DNA of 14,616 bases from DASRJX01 sp035649235 (GTDB lineage: Bacteria; Acidobacteriota; Polarisedimenticolia; Gp22-AA2). The notes beneath the pieces were generated by a model that saw only the letters and a list, made by a program, of their open reading frames with translations, did no database searches and was not told the DNA's origin. The translations under genes and the position numbers were made by a program. Positions 6,361 through 13,156 of this stretch are shown one piece after another. The stretch covers positions 1-14,616 of the forward strand of contig DASRJX010000192.1 of assembly GCA_035649235.1 (NCBI GenBank), written 5' to 3'. Position 1 is the first letter of the stretch, and every line of letters begins with the position of its first letter.

Positions 6361-7548
6361 TCAGATCACCCCGAGTGAACGACCGACAGTCTCGAACGCG
6401 CCGAGGGCCTCCTCGAGGTCGCCGCGCGTGTGCGTTGCCATGACGATGGTGCGGACGCGCGATTTCTCCTCGGCCACCATGGGGAAGTAGATCCCCTGGG
6501 CGAAGACACCGGCCTGGAACAAGGCCTCCGAGAATCGCGCCGCCTTGACTCCGGAGCCGATGATCACGGGGGTGATCGGCGTGACGGAGGTCCCGATGTC
6601 GAATCCCAGGCGCTTCAGGCCGTCCTTGAAGAACCGGGCGTTCTCCTGAAGTTTCTGGAACAGCGCGGGCTCGCTCTCCATGACCTCGATGGCGGCGCTG
6701 CAGGCGGCCACCACGGCCGGGGGATGCGAGGAGGAGAAGAGGAAGGGGCGCGCCTTGTGGACGTAGAACTCCACCAGGGCGCGGGAGGCGCACACATAGC
6801 CGCCCATCACGCCGAACGCCTTCGACATCGTGCCGATCTGGATGTCCCAGCGCCCCTGCAGCCCGAAATGGTCGACCGTGCCGCGGCCGTGGCTTCCGAG
6901 CACGCCCGTGGCGTGCGCGTCGTCGACCATCGGGATGGCGTCGAACTCCTCGCACAACGCCGCGATTGCGGGGAGGTCTGAGATGTCGCCGTCCATGGAG
7001 AACACGCCGTCCGCGACCACCAGGATTTTGCCGGTGTCCTTCCGGCGCGCCTCCTCCAGGACGTCGCGCAGGTGCCGGTAGTCGAGGTGCCGGTAGACGG
7101 CGCGCGCCGCCTTGCTGAGCCGGCAGCCGTCGATGATGCTGGCGTGGTTCAGCTCGTCGGAGACGATGAGGTCTCCCTCCTGCATGAGCGTCGAGACGAC
7201 GCCCACGTTGGCCGTGTACCCGGATTGAAAGACGAGAGCGTCCTCCGTCCCCTTGAAGCGAGCCAGGCGTCCTTCCAGCTCGCGGTGGAGCGTCATCGTC
7301 CCCGCGATCGTCCTGACCGCGCCCGGGCCGGCCCCGAACTCCTCGACCGCACGGCGCGCCGCGGCCACCACCTTGGGGTGCGTCGCCAGGCCGAGATAGT
7401 TGTTCGAGGAGAGCTGGATGACGGATCGGCCGTCCATGCGCACGCGCGGGCCGGCGGCGCTCTCCAGGACGCGGGGCATGCGGAAAAGCCCCTTGGACTG
7501 CAGGGTCGCGATCTCGGTATCCAGGTAGGCCCTGAGTCTGCGGTTCAT
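6361..7548 (-). CDS. kbl: Glycine C-acetyltransferase (2-amino-3-ketobutyrate CoA ligase)
   Basis: Kbl is a PLP enzyme that cleaves 2-amino-3-ketobutyrate with CoA into glycine and acetyl-CoA, the second step of threonine breakdown. The 395 residues match the family length (E. coli about 398). Landmarks are SSNNYLGL at 47-54, the DELNHASIIDG stretch at 131-141, DDAHATG at 209-215 holding the PLP-pairing Asp and His, and the Schiff-base Lys243 in TMSKAFG. SSSHPP and the C-terminal RTIVMATHT are also typical. Related alpha-oxoamine synthases (BioF, HemA, SPT) share this fold; the adjacent tdh gene decides for Kbl. The ATG at 7548 has GAGGAG at 7554-7559, five bases upstream. It starts 22 bases after tdh and is clearly in the same operon. 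Confidence 0.94.
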   Translation of the reverse strand: MNRRLRAYLDTEIATLQSKGLFRMPRVLESAAGPRVRMDGRSVIQLSSNNYLGLATHPKVVAAARRAVEEFGAGPGAVRTIAGTMTLHRELEGRLARFKGTEDALVFQSGYTANVGVVSTLMQEGDLIVSDELNHASIIDGCRLSKAARAVYRHLDYRHLRDVLEEARRKDTGKILVVADGVFSMDGDISDLPAIAALCEEFDAIPMVDDAHATGVLGSHGRGTVDHFGLQGRWDIQIGTMSKAFGVMGGYVCASRALVEFYVHKARPFLFSSSHPPAVVAACSAAIEVMESEPALFQKLQENARFFKDGLKRLGFDIGTSVTPITPVIIGSGVKAARFSEALFQAGVFAQGIYFPMVAEEKSRVRTIVMATHTRGDLEEALGAFETVGRSLGVI

Positions 7549-7570
7549 GCGCTCTCCTCGCGGCGGCCCC

Positions 7571-8710
7571 TCAACCGTCCGACACCTTCATGATGACCTT
7601 GCCGCTCTCGCGGCCGAGCATCGTCTGGAACGCCTCCTCGAACCGGACGAGTGGAAACGTGTGGGTGATGACGGCCCGGATCTTGTCGCGGACCTCCGCG
7701 CGGCCGGTCAGCGCGCGCGTCCGGCGCCAGGTGTCGTAGAGCTTGCGCCCGATGATGCCCTTAAGCGTCACGCCTCCGAAGATCACGTCCTCCGAGTAGC
7801 GGGCGAAGGTCACGCCGCTGTCCTTCGGCAGCCCGAACAGGACCACCTTGCCCCCCCTGCGGACCGCGCGGAGCGCCGCGTCGATCGCATCGGGATGCCC
7901 GCTCATCTCCATGACCAGGTCGATCTCCCAGGGCGCGGCGGCCTCGCGGACGAGCCCCACGATCCGCTCCCGCTCCCGATCGCGGGCCGCGGGATCGTCG
8001 CGGCGCGCCGGCGTCGTCTGGATCGCGGCGTGCGCCCCGACGCGACGCGCCAGCTCCAGCCGGAAGGGCGTCGTGTCGACGGCGATGATCCGCGCCGCCC
8101 CCTCGGCGGCGGCGACGATGACGGAGAACAGGCCGATGGGGCCGACGCCGAAGATGACGACGCAGCGATCCCTCGGGTCGTATTCGGTCGCCGCGTGCAC
8201 GGCGTTTCCGAAGGGCTCCTCGACGCAGGCCACCTCGACCGGGACCAGTGCCGGATCGTTGATCCAGGCGCAGCTCGCCGGGAGGGCGATGTACTCGGCG
8301 AAGCAGCCGTCGCGGTGCACGCCGATGATCTTCTCCCGTACGCAGACGTGGTACTGGCCGTTCCTGCACTGGTAGCAGCGCCCGCAGACGATGTGGGATT
8401 CGGCGGAAACGCGATCGCCGACGCGGATCGGCTCGACCGAGTCCTGGCCGACTCCCCGTACCTCGCGCCCCACCTCGACGACCTCGCCGCAGAATTCGTG
8501 CCCGATGATGAGCGGGCGTCTCAGGTTCTCGGTCGCCGCCGCGATCTTTCCTCCGATCGAGGGATCCCAGTTATAGATGTGGGCGTCCGTGCCGCACAGG
8601 GAGGCGGCCTGGACGCGGATCAGGACCTCGTCGGGACCGCAGGCCGGAACCGGCACCTCGGACCAGTCGAGCGCTCCGGGCCGGGGGGCGGTCTTGCGAA
8701 CCGCTTTCAT
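7571..8710 (-). CDS. tdh: L-threonine 3-dehydrogenase
   Basis: Tdh is a zinc-dependent medium-chain dehydrogenase that oxidises threonine to 2-amino-3-ketobutyrate using NAD, feeding Kbl. Catalytic zinc ligands are visible as Cys39 (LCGTDAHIYNWD), His71-Glu72 (GHEFCGEV) and, by alignment, Glu165 in EEPFGNAVH. The structural zinc site is Cys109, 112, 115 and 123. The Rossmann loop GVGPIG is at 188-193. IYNWD and EEPFGNAVHAA point to Tdh rather than a sorbitol or alcohol dehydrogenase. At 379 residues it exceeds E. coli Tdh (341), through extra segments near 54-66, 85-95 and 234-250. ATG 8710 is preceded by GGAGGAG at 8720-8726; the open frame further upstream is not family-like. First gene of the tdh-kbl operon. 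Confidence 0.92.
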   Translation of the reverse strand: MKAVRKTAPRPGALDWSEVPVPACGPDEVLIRVQAASLCGTDAHIYNWDPSIGGKIAAATENLRRPLIIGHEFCGEVVEVGREVRGVGQDSVEPIRVGDRVSAESHIVCGRCYQCRNGQYHVCVREKIIGVHRDGCFAEYIALPASCAWINDPALVPVEVACVEEPFGNAVHAATEYDPRDRCVVIFGVGPIGLFSVIVAAAEGAARIIAVDTTPFRLELARRVGAHAAIQTTPARRDDPAARDRERERIVGLVREAAAPWEIDLVMEMSGHPDAIDAALRAVRRGGKVVLFGLPKDSGVTFARYSEDVIFGGVTLKGIIGRKLYDTWRRTRALTGRAEVRDKIRAVITHTFPLVRFEEAFQTMLGRESGKVIMKVSDG

Positions 8711-8771
8711 GGGAGAGGTCTCCTCCGGGCATGGGACCGTGGACAGGCTCTCCGCGCCGCGCAACGGCGGG

Positions 8772-8801
8772 ATTATAGTCGTAACCGGATCGCACCACCA
8801 A
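8772..8801 (-). promoter_or_regulatory. Promoter of tdh-kbl
   Basis: On the minus strand a perfect -10 TATAAT (8777-8772) lies 18 bases after TTGGTG (8801-8796), a weak -35 matching 3 of 6. The start is expected near 8765, about 55 bases before the tdh ATG. The weak -35 with a perfect -10 suggests help from an activator, perhaps at the repeat 8824-8843 just upstream. Confidence 0.6.
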
Positions 8802-8823
8802 CGCGCCGGAGGCGGCTTTGCAG

Positions 8824-8843
8824 GGGAGCGCGCGGCCGCTCCC
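8824..8843. repeat. Perfect 7-bp inverted repeat, possible operator
   Basis: GGGAGCG (8824-8830) and CGCTCCC (8837-8843) around a six-base spacer form a 20-base dyad between the two divergent promoters. It lies 23-42 bases upstream of the tdh -35 and 33-52 bases upstream of the tRNA-side -35. The position suits a regulator binding site. No T-tract follows on either strand. Confidence 0.4.
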
Positions 8844-8875
8844 GGAGCGCCGGGACGGTGCGGAGCATGTCGTGG

Positions 8876-8904
8876 TTGACGGGCGTCCGACGCCATGTTA
8901 CAAA
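8876..8904 (+). promoter_or_regulatory. Promoter upstream of tRNA-Pro(GGG)
   Basis: TTGACG (8876-8881), a 17-base spacer and TACAAA (8899-8904). It shares the unusual start TTGACGGGC and a following GCAG with the tRNA-Pro(CGG) promoter at 13017-13046, which supports it as a stable-RNA promoter. The spacer holds a GGCGT/ACGCC hairpin (8882-8894). Transcription would begin near 8911, about 130 bases before the tRNA. Confidence 0.55.
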
Positions 8905-8973
8905 GCAGGCCGTCGCGCCCGTAGTGCCCGCACTCCGAGGGGCGGCACGGCCGTGACCGTCATATAGAGTAAT

Positions 8974-9020
8974 AACGAGGATGTCGGGACCCCACTCGGC
9001 GACGGAGCTTCGTCCTCGTT
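8974..9020 (+). repeat. Inverted repeat in the tRNA-Pro(GGG) leader
   Basis: AACGAGGA (8974-8981) pairs perfectly with TCCTCGTT (9013-9020); a G-T and a G-C pair extend the stem to 10 bp around a 27-base loop. The RNA would fold into a stem-loop ending 20 bases before the mature tRNA, which could mark a processing site or a small RNA. No homologue is recognised. Confidence 0.4.
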
Positions 9021-9040
9021 CCGTTGCACCGTAGTACCAT

Positions 9041-9117
9041 CGGGGCGTGGCGCAGCCTGGTAGCGCACTTGCTTGGGGTGCAAGGGGTCACTGGTTCAAA
9101 TCCAGCCGCCCCGACCA
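9041..9117 (+). tRNA. tRNA-Pro(GGG)
   Basis: Full cloverleaf of 77 bases with CCA encoded. The acceptor stem CGGGGCG/CGCCCCG is perfect, with the C1 start typical of bacterial tRNA-Pro. The D-arm is GCGC/GCGC. The anticodon stem CTTGC/GCAAG surrounds loop TTGGGGT with anticodon GGG, reading CCC and CCU. The T-loop is TTCAAAT. The T-stem ACTGG/CCAGC has an A-C mismatch at its outer pair, where the second tRNA-Pro in this window has G-T. It lies upstream of surE, and no separate surE promoter was found, so the two may share a transcript. Confidence 0.97.
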
Positions 9118-9226
9118 ATCCTGTCTCTTCCGCGCGGGACCCATGGGGGACGCCGGTCGCACGGCTCGTCCGCGGCGGGTCCGCTCCTGAAACGGCTCCG
9201 GGCCCCGCCCGGGCGCCGGCGATGAC

Positions 9227-9976
9227 ATGGAACCGGTGGCCATCCTGATCACCAACGACGACGGCTTCGGGGCCGAGGGCCTCAAGGTCCTCGAGGAGAG
9301 TCTGGCCGCCCTCGGCCAGATCTGGACGGTGGCCCCGGATCGCGAGCAGAGCGGCCAGGGGCACGCCCTGACCCTCAACCATCCGCTGCGCCTGGAGCGC
9401 CGGGGCCCGCGCCATTTCGCGGTCCAGGGAACCCCGACCGACTGCATCTACCTCGCGGTGCACCGCATCCTTCCGGAGCGGCCCGCCCTGGTCGTGAGCG
9501 GCATCAACCGGGGTACGAACCTCGGCGACGACATCACCTACTCGGGCACGGTCTCGGCGGCCTTCGAGGCCACGCTCATCGGCGTGCCCGCGTTCGCGAT
9601 CTCGCTGCAGGTCGGAGAAGGGCCCGTCGATTACTCTTCTGCCTCCGCGTTCGCGAGGAGACTGTCGGAGGAGGTGCTGCGCCGCGGTCTCCCTCCCGAC
9701 ACCCTGTTGAACGTGAATGTGCCTCGCGGCGCGCCGCGAGGCGTCCGGGTCACCCGGCAGGGGAAGCGCCTCTATCCCGGAGGGGTCATCGAGCGCAAGG
9801 ACCCGAAGGGGCGCACCTACTACTGGATCGGGGGGGCGCCGGCCGAGTGGGAGGCCGACGCCGAGAGCGATTTCGCCGCTCTGGCGGAGGGACTCATCTC
9901 CCTGACGCCGCTCCACCTCGATCTCACCAATCACCGCGTCCTGGAAGAGGTGCGACGCTGGCAGCTGACGATCTGA
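9227..9976 (+). CDS. surE: 5'/3'-nucleotidase SurE
   Basis: SurE is a metal-dependent phosphatase that removes phosphate from 5'- and 3'-nucleoside monophosphates and short polyphosphates and is linked to stationary-phase survival. The 249-residue protein has the N-terminal TNDDG motif with metal ligands Asp11 and Asp12, Ser42 in DREQSGQG, and Asn94 in SGINRGTNLGDD, completing the family's metal site. The TYSGTVSAAFEA motif follows. The C-terminal half with VNVP and TPLHLDLT is normal. ATG 9227 gives the standard N-terminus; an ATG at 9222 is out of frame. No strong Shine-Dalgarno is seen. The 109 bases after the tRNA contain no obvious promoter. Followed by pcm, a pairing found in many bacteria. 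Confidence 0.96.
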   Translation: MEPVAILITNDDGFGAEGLKVLEESLAALGQIWTVAPDREQSGQGHALTLNHPLRLERRGPRHFAVQGTPTDCIYLAVHRILPERPALVVSGINRGTNLGDDITYSGTVSAAFEATLIGVPAFAISLQVGEGPVDYSSASAFARRLSEEVLRRGLPPDTLLNVNVPRGAPRGVRVTRQGKRLYPGGVIERKDPKGRTYYWIGGAPAEWEADAESDFAALAEGLISLTPLHLDLTNHRVLEEVRRWQLTI

Positions 9977-10011
9977 GGCCAGCAGGCCCCCTCGCGAGCC
10001 GCCCCCGCCCC

Positions 10012-10686
10012 GTGGCTCCTGCCCCGAGGGCGCGTCCGGCTCGCGGGGACGACTTCGCCCACCGCCAGACGCGCATGGTGGAGGAGCTGCGACGCCAGGG
10101 GATCGAGGATGAGGAGCTGCTTCGGGCCTTCCAGAGGGTGCCGCGCCACCTGTTCGTCGACGAAGCGCTCACGGCGCGGGCCTACCGCGACGGATCGCTG
10201 CCGATCGGCCACGGACAGACGATTTCCCGGCCCCTCACCATCGCGCACATGATCGAGACGCTCGCCGTGCGGCCGGGCGACGCGGTGCTGGAGGTCGGGA
10301 CCGGGTCGGGCTACCAGGCCGCCCTCCTCAGCAGCCTGGCCGGATCGGTCTTCACGGTCGAGCGGCTGCCCGCCCTGGCCGAACGGGCGCGGGTGAACTG
10401 GCGCCGGGCCGGCGTCACCGAGGTGCGGATGAGGATCGGGGACGGGACCCTGGGATGGCCAGGAGCGGGACCCTTCACCGTCATCCTCGTCAGCGCCGCC
10501 GCCCCCGACGTCCCGAGGACGCTCCTGTCGCAGCTCGCCATCGGAGGACGGATGGTCATTCCCGTTGGCGGCGCGTTCCGGCAGACCCTGCGCCGGCTGG
10601 TGCGAACCGAGATCGGCGCCCGGGTCGAGGACGCGGGGGAGTGCGCCTTCGTGCGGCTCATCGGTTCGGAGGGATTCGCCGAATGA
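10012..10686 (+). CDS. pcm: Protein-L-isoaspartate O-methyltransferase
   Basis: Pcm uses S-adenosylmethionine to methylate isoaspartyl residues in aged proteins, starting their repair in the cytoplasm. Starting at GTG 10012 the protein has 224 residues. The N-terminal helix DDFAHRQTRMVEELRRQGI at 13-31 is conserved in the family. Because it begins before the only nearby ATG (10075), the start must lie upstream, and GTG 10012 is the closest in-frame choice. GHGQTISRP at 67-75 holds the active-site Ser72. The SAM loop VLEVGTGSGYQAA is at 92-104. RVPRHLFV at 42-49 and VSAAAPDVP are typical. It begins 35 bases after surE and its stop overlaps the rnd start (ATGA). Family certain; exact start moderate. 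Confidence 0.92.
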   Translation: MAPAPRARPARGDDFAHRQTRMVEELRRQGIEDEELLRAFQRVPRHLFVDEALTARAYRDGSLPIGHGQTISRPLTIAHMIETLAVRPGDAVLEVGTGSGYQAALLSSLAGSVFTVERLPALAERARVNWRRAGVTEVRMRIGDGTLGWPGAGPFTVILVSAAAPDVPRTLLSQLAIGGRMVIPVGGAFRQTLRRLVRTEIGARVEDAGECAFVRLIGSEGFAE

Positions 10687-11819
10687 CGACCGGATCGGAG
10701 CCGGTGTGGATCGACACCGAAGCGGGCCTCGAGCGGGCGGTCAGCCACCTCTCCCAGGCGCGCTCCCTGGCGATCGACACCGAAGCCGACTCGTTTTACC
10801 ACTACTTCCACAAGTGCTGTCTGGTCCAGATCTCGGACGGGCAGACCGATTTCCTCATCGACTCCCTGGCGCTCAAGGAGCCCCGGGCCCTGGCGCCGCT
10901 CCTGGAGGCGGCCGGCGCCCCCAAGGTCCTGCACGCGGCCGAGCAGGACGTGCTCTACCTGAGGCGTGACTTCGGCTTCGAGGTGCGGCCGCTGTTCGAC
11001 ACCATGGTCGCGGCGCAGCTCCTGGGCCGGAAGAGCATCGGGCTGGCGGGGCTCCTGAAAGAGTCGTTCGGGCTGACGCTCGACAAGGTGTGCCAGCGCG
11101 ACGACTGGTCGCGCCGCCCCCTGACCACTCGCCAGACCGCCTACGCGGCGGAGGACGTCCGTCACCTGATCCGGCTGAGCCACGTCCTCGAGGCGGAGCT
11201 CGAGGCGCTCGGGCGGCTGGCGTGGGCGCGCGAGGAGTTCGAGCACATCGCGCGCCGCGCGTGGTCGCCCCGTGAATTCGATCGCAACGATTTCTGGGGG
11301 CTCAAGGGAGCGCGCGACCTCGAGCCGGAAGTGGCCGCGATCCTGCGGGAGCTGTACGCGGTGCGCGACGAGCGCGCGCGCTCCGCTGACGTGCCGCCCT
11401 TCCGGATCCTCTCCGACGAGACGCTCATCGCCCTGGCCCGCCGCAAGCCGCGCACCGGGTCCGATCTCGACGGGATCAAGGGGTTCACTCCGCTGGTGCG
11501 GAGGCGTATCGGGCCTTTGGTCCTGGCGGCCGCCGAGCGCGGTCTCCTCCTGCCGGAGTCCCAGCGCCCGGTGCCGCCGAAAGGGCAGGGGAAGCGGCGC
11601 TCCGCCGCGTTCCGCGTCCGCGTCGAGCGCCTGCGCGAGTGGCGCCGGAACCGATCCGCGGACCTGGGCCTCGATCCCGGAGTCCTGTTCCCGCAATCGA
11701 CGCTGGAGGCGGTCGCGGAGCGCGGCGTTTCCGGCCTCGAGCAGGACGACTCCATCCCCGGCCTGCGTCGCTGGCGGCGGGAGATCCTCCTCCCGGAGGC
11801 GGCCCGCCTGCTGGCCTGA
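10683..11819 (+). CDS. rnd: Ribonuclease D
   Basis: RNase D is a 3'-to-5' exoribonuclease that trims tRNA precursors and other structured RNAs. The 378-residue protein (E. coli 375) has all DEDD catalytic residues: Asp32 and Glu34 (Exo I, AIDTEAD), Asp89 (Exo II, HAAEQDVLYL), and Tyr154 with Asp158 (Exo III, YAAEDVRHL), placing it in the DEDDy subgroup. An HRDC domain that binds RNA covers about 210-290, with FRILSDETLIALARRKP, followed by a second weaker helical repeat to the end. ATG 10683 overlaps the pcm stop by four bases. With queG downstream and tRNA-Pro genes on both sides of the operon, a role in tRNA maturation is natural. Intact. Confidence 0.95.
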   Translation: MTTGSEPVWIDTEAGLERAVSHLSQARSLAIDTEADSFYHYFHKCCLVQISDGQTDFLIDSLALKEPRALAPLLEAAGAPKVLHAAEQDVLYLRRDFGFEVRPLFDTMVAAQLLGRKSIGLAGLLKESFGLTLDKVCQRDDWSRRPLTTRQTAYAAEDVRHLIRLSHVLEAELEALGRLAWAREEFEHIARRAWSPREFDRNDFWGLKGARDLEPEVAAILRELYAVRDERARSADVPPFRILSDETLIALARRKPRTGSDLDGIKGFTPLVRRRIGPLVLAAAERGLLLPESQRPVPPKGQGKRRSAAFRVRVERLREWRRNRSADLGLDPGVLFPQSTLEAVAERGVSGLEQDDSIPGLRRWRREILLPEAARLLA

Positions 11820-11832
11820 AGGGAGGAGCCCC

Positions 11833-12960
11833 GTGCGGCACGGCGCATCCGGCGGGCTGCTCTCCCGGCTCCGCGAGCGGGCGCGCGAGATCGGGCTCGG
11901 GACGCTCGGCGTCGCTCCCATCGCGCCCTCGAATCACGCTCCGGCGCTGCGCCGCTGGCTGGACCGCGGACATGCCGGCGCCATGGCGTGGATGCATCGC
12001 ACCTCCCTCGACAGCGTCGATCTCACCCGGCGGTTCCCCTGGGCCCGGAGCGCCGTGGTGGTGGCCCAGCCCTACCTGCCGTATCAGGGCGACCGCAGAG
12101 CCCAGGGCGGCCTCCTTCGGCACATCGCGCGGTACGCCGTCGGGAGCGACTATCACACGACCCTCCAGGAGCGTCTCGAGTCGCTGGCGGCCTTCCTCCG
12201 ATCGGAGGCTCCCGGCGCCAGGACCCGCACCTACGTTGACACCGGTCCCGTGCTCGAGCGGGAGCTGGCGTCGCGCGCCGGTCTCGGGTGGTTCGGCAAG
12301 AGCACTAACCTGATAGCCCCGCGCGGCGACTCCTGGATCCTCGTGGGCGAGATCCTGACCAGCCGGGAGATCCCGCCGGACGAACCGGTCGCCGATCACT
12401 GCGGCCGCTGCACCGCCTGCCTCGACGCCTGTCCGACCGGGGCGATCACCGAGCCCTACGTGGTCGACGCGACGCGCTGCATCTCCTATCTGACCATCGA
12501 GCTGCGCGGTCCGATCCCGGAGGAACGGCACGCCGACCTCGGCGACTGGGCGTTCGGCTGCGACATCTGCCAGGAAGTCTGCCCCTGGAACCGCAAGGTG
12601 GAGCCCGTCGCCGACCGGGTCTTCCAGCCCGCCCCGCCTCTCGAGGCGATGAGCCTCGCGGATCTCGTTCGGACCGACGATCGCCGGTTCCTTGCGACCT
12701 TCGGCGACACCGCCCTCGAGCGTCCCGGACGCCAGGGTCTGGTGCGCAATGCCCTGATCGTGGCGGCCAACACGAAAGACAGCGAGGCCCTGGCGGCGGC
12801 CGTGGAGGCGCTGGACGATCCGGATCCGGTGGTGCGCTCGACGGCGGCGCTCTCGCTCGGGCGTTCGCAGGGTGGCGCCGCCCGGAGGGCCGTCGACGCG
12901 GCCCACCGGCGCGAACAGGACCCCTCGGTGCGCCGGGACATGGAGCGGGCCCTCGAATGA
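11833..12960 (+). CDS. queG: Epoxyqueuosine reductase
   Basis: QueG is a cobalamin- and iron-sulfur-dependent enzyme that reduces epoxyqueuosine to queuosine at the wobble base of Asp, Asn, His and Tyr tRNAs, the last step of the pathway. The 375-residue protein has YVDTGPVLER with the proposed proton-donor Asp136 and GWFGKSTNLI at 152-161. Two [4Fe-4S] clusters are visible: Cys190, 193, 196 with Cys250, and Cys243, 246, 200 with Cys216, by analogy with the ferredoxin-like domain. HEAT-like helices occupy the C-terminus from about 300, as in B. subtilis QueG. GTG 11833 is preferred because GGAGG lies at 11822-11826, six bases upstream. It starts 13 bases after rnd. No other queuosine gene is in the window. 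Confidence 0.95.
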   Translation: MRHGASGGLLSRLRERAREIGLGTLGVAPIAPSNHAPALRRWLDRGHAGAMAWMHRTSLDSVDLTRRFPWARSAVVVAQPYLPYQGDRRAQGGLLRHIARYAVGSDYHTTLQERLESLAAFLRSEAPGARTRTYVDTGPVLERELASRAGLGWFGKSTNLIAPRGDSWILVGEILTSREIPPDEPVADHCGRCTACLDACPTGAITEPYVVDATRCISYLTIELRGPIPEERHADLGDWAFGCDICQEVCPWNRKVEPVADRVFQPAPPLEAMSLADLVRTDDRRFLATFGDTALERPGRQGLVRNALIVAANTKDSEALAAAVEALDDPDPVVRSTAALSLGRSQGGAARRAVDAAHRREQDPSVRRDMERALE

Positions 12961-13016
12961 GAGGCCGGGCCGGAACGTGCTGATCCAGCTGCAGCGCCAC
13001 CGGCGGGAGGCTCGGT

Positions 13017-13046
13017 TTGACGGGCTTCTCCGGCCCGTGCTATAAG
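13017..13046 (+). promoter_or_regulatory. Promoter of tRNA-Pro(CGG)
   Basis: TTGACG (13017-13022), an 18-base spacer and TATAAG (13041-13046), each 5 of 6. Transcription should start near 13053, 15 bases before the tRNA. The bases after the -10 are GC-rich, the discriminator type associated with stringent control of stable RNA. The spacer contains a 6-bp inverted repeat, ACGGGC (13020-13025) and GCCCGT (13033-13038). Confidence 0.75.
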
Positions 13047-13066
13047 GCAGCGCCGCACAATCACGG

Positions 13067-13144
<78 letters not shown>

Positions 13145-13156
13145 CGCGCGGCTCTC

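Larger units (their letters stand above)
8711..9040. other. 330-base intergenic region with divergent promoters
   Basis: No convincing protein gene lies between tdh and tRNA-Pro(GGG). The region holds a minus-strand promoter for tdh-kbl (8772-8801), a perfect 7-bp inverted repeat (8824-8843), a plus-strand promoter (8876-8904) and a leader of roughly 130 bases with an 8- to 10-bp inverted repeat (8974-9020) before the tRNA. Open frames crossing it are extensions of frames antisense to tdh or the tRNA and lack start signals. Confidence 0.7.

Noticed and set aside
7547..8956. A 469-codon plus-strand open frame across tdh
   Set aside because: Exact antisense of a confident tdh gene with matching zinc sites; the long frame is a GC-composition effect.
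8898..9083. A small minus-strand open frame across the tRNA-Pro(GGG) leader
   Set aside because: It begins inside the tRNA on the opposite strand and has no ribosome binding site or promoter.
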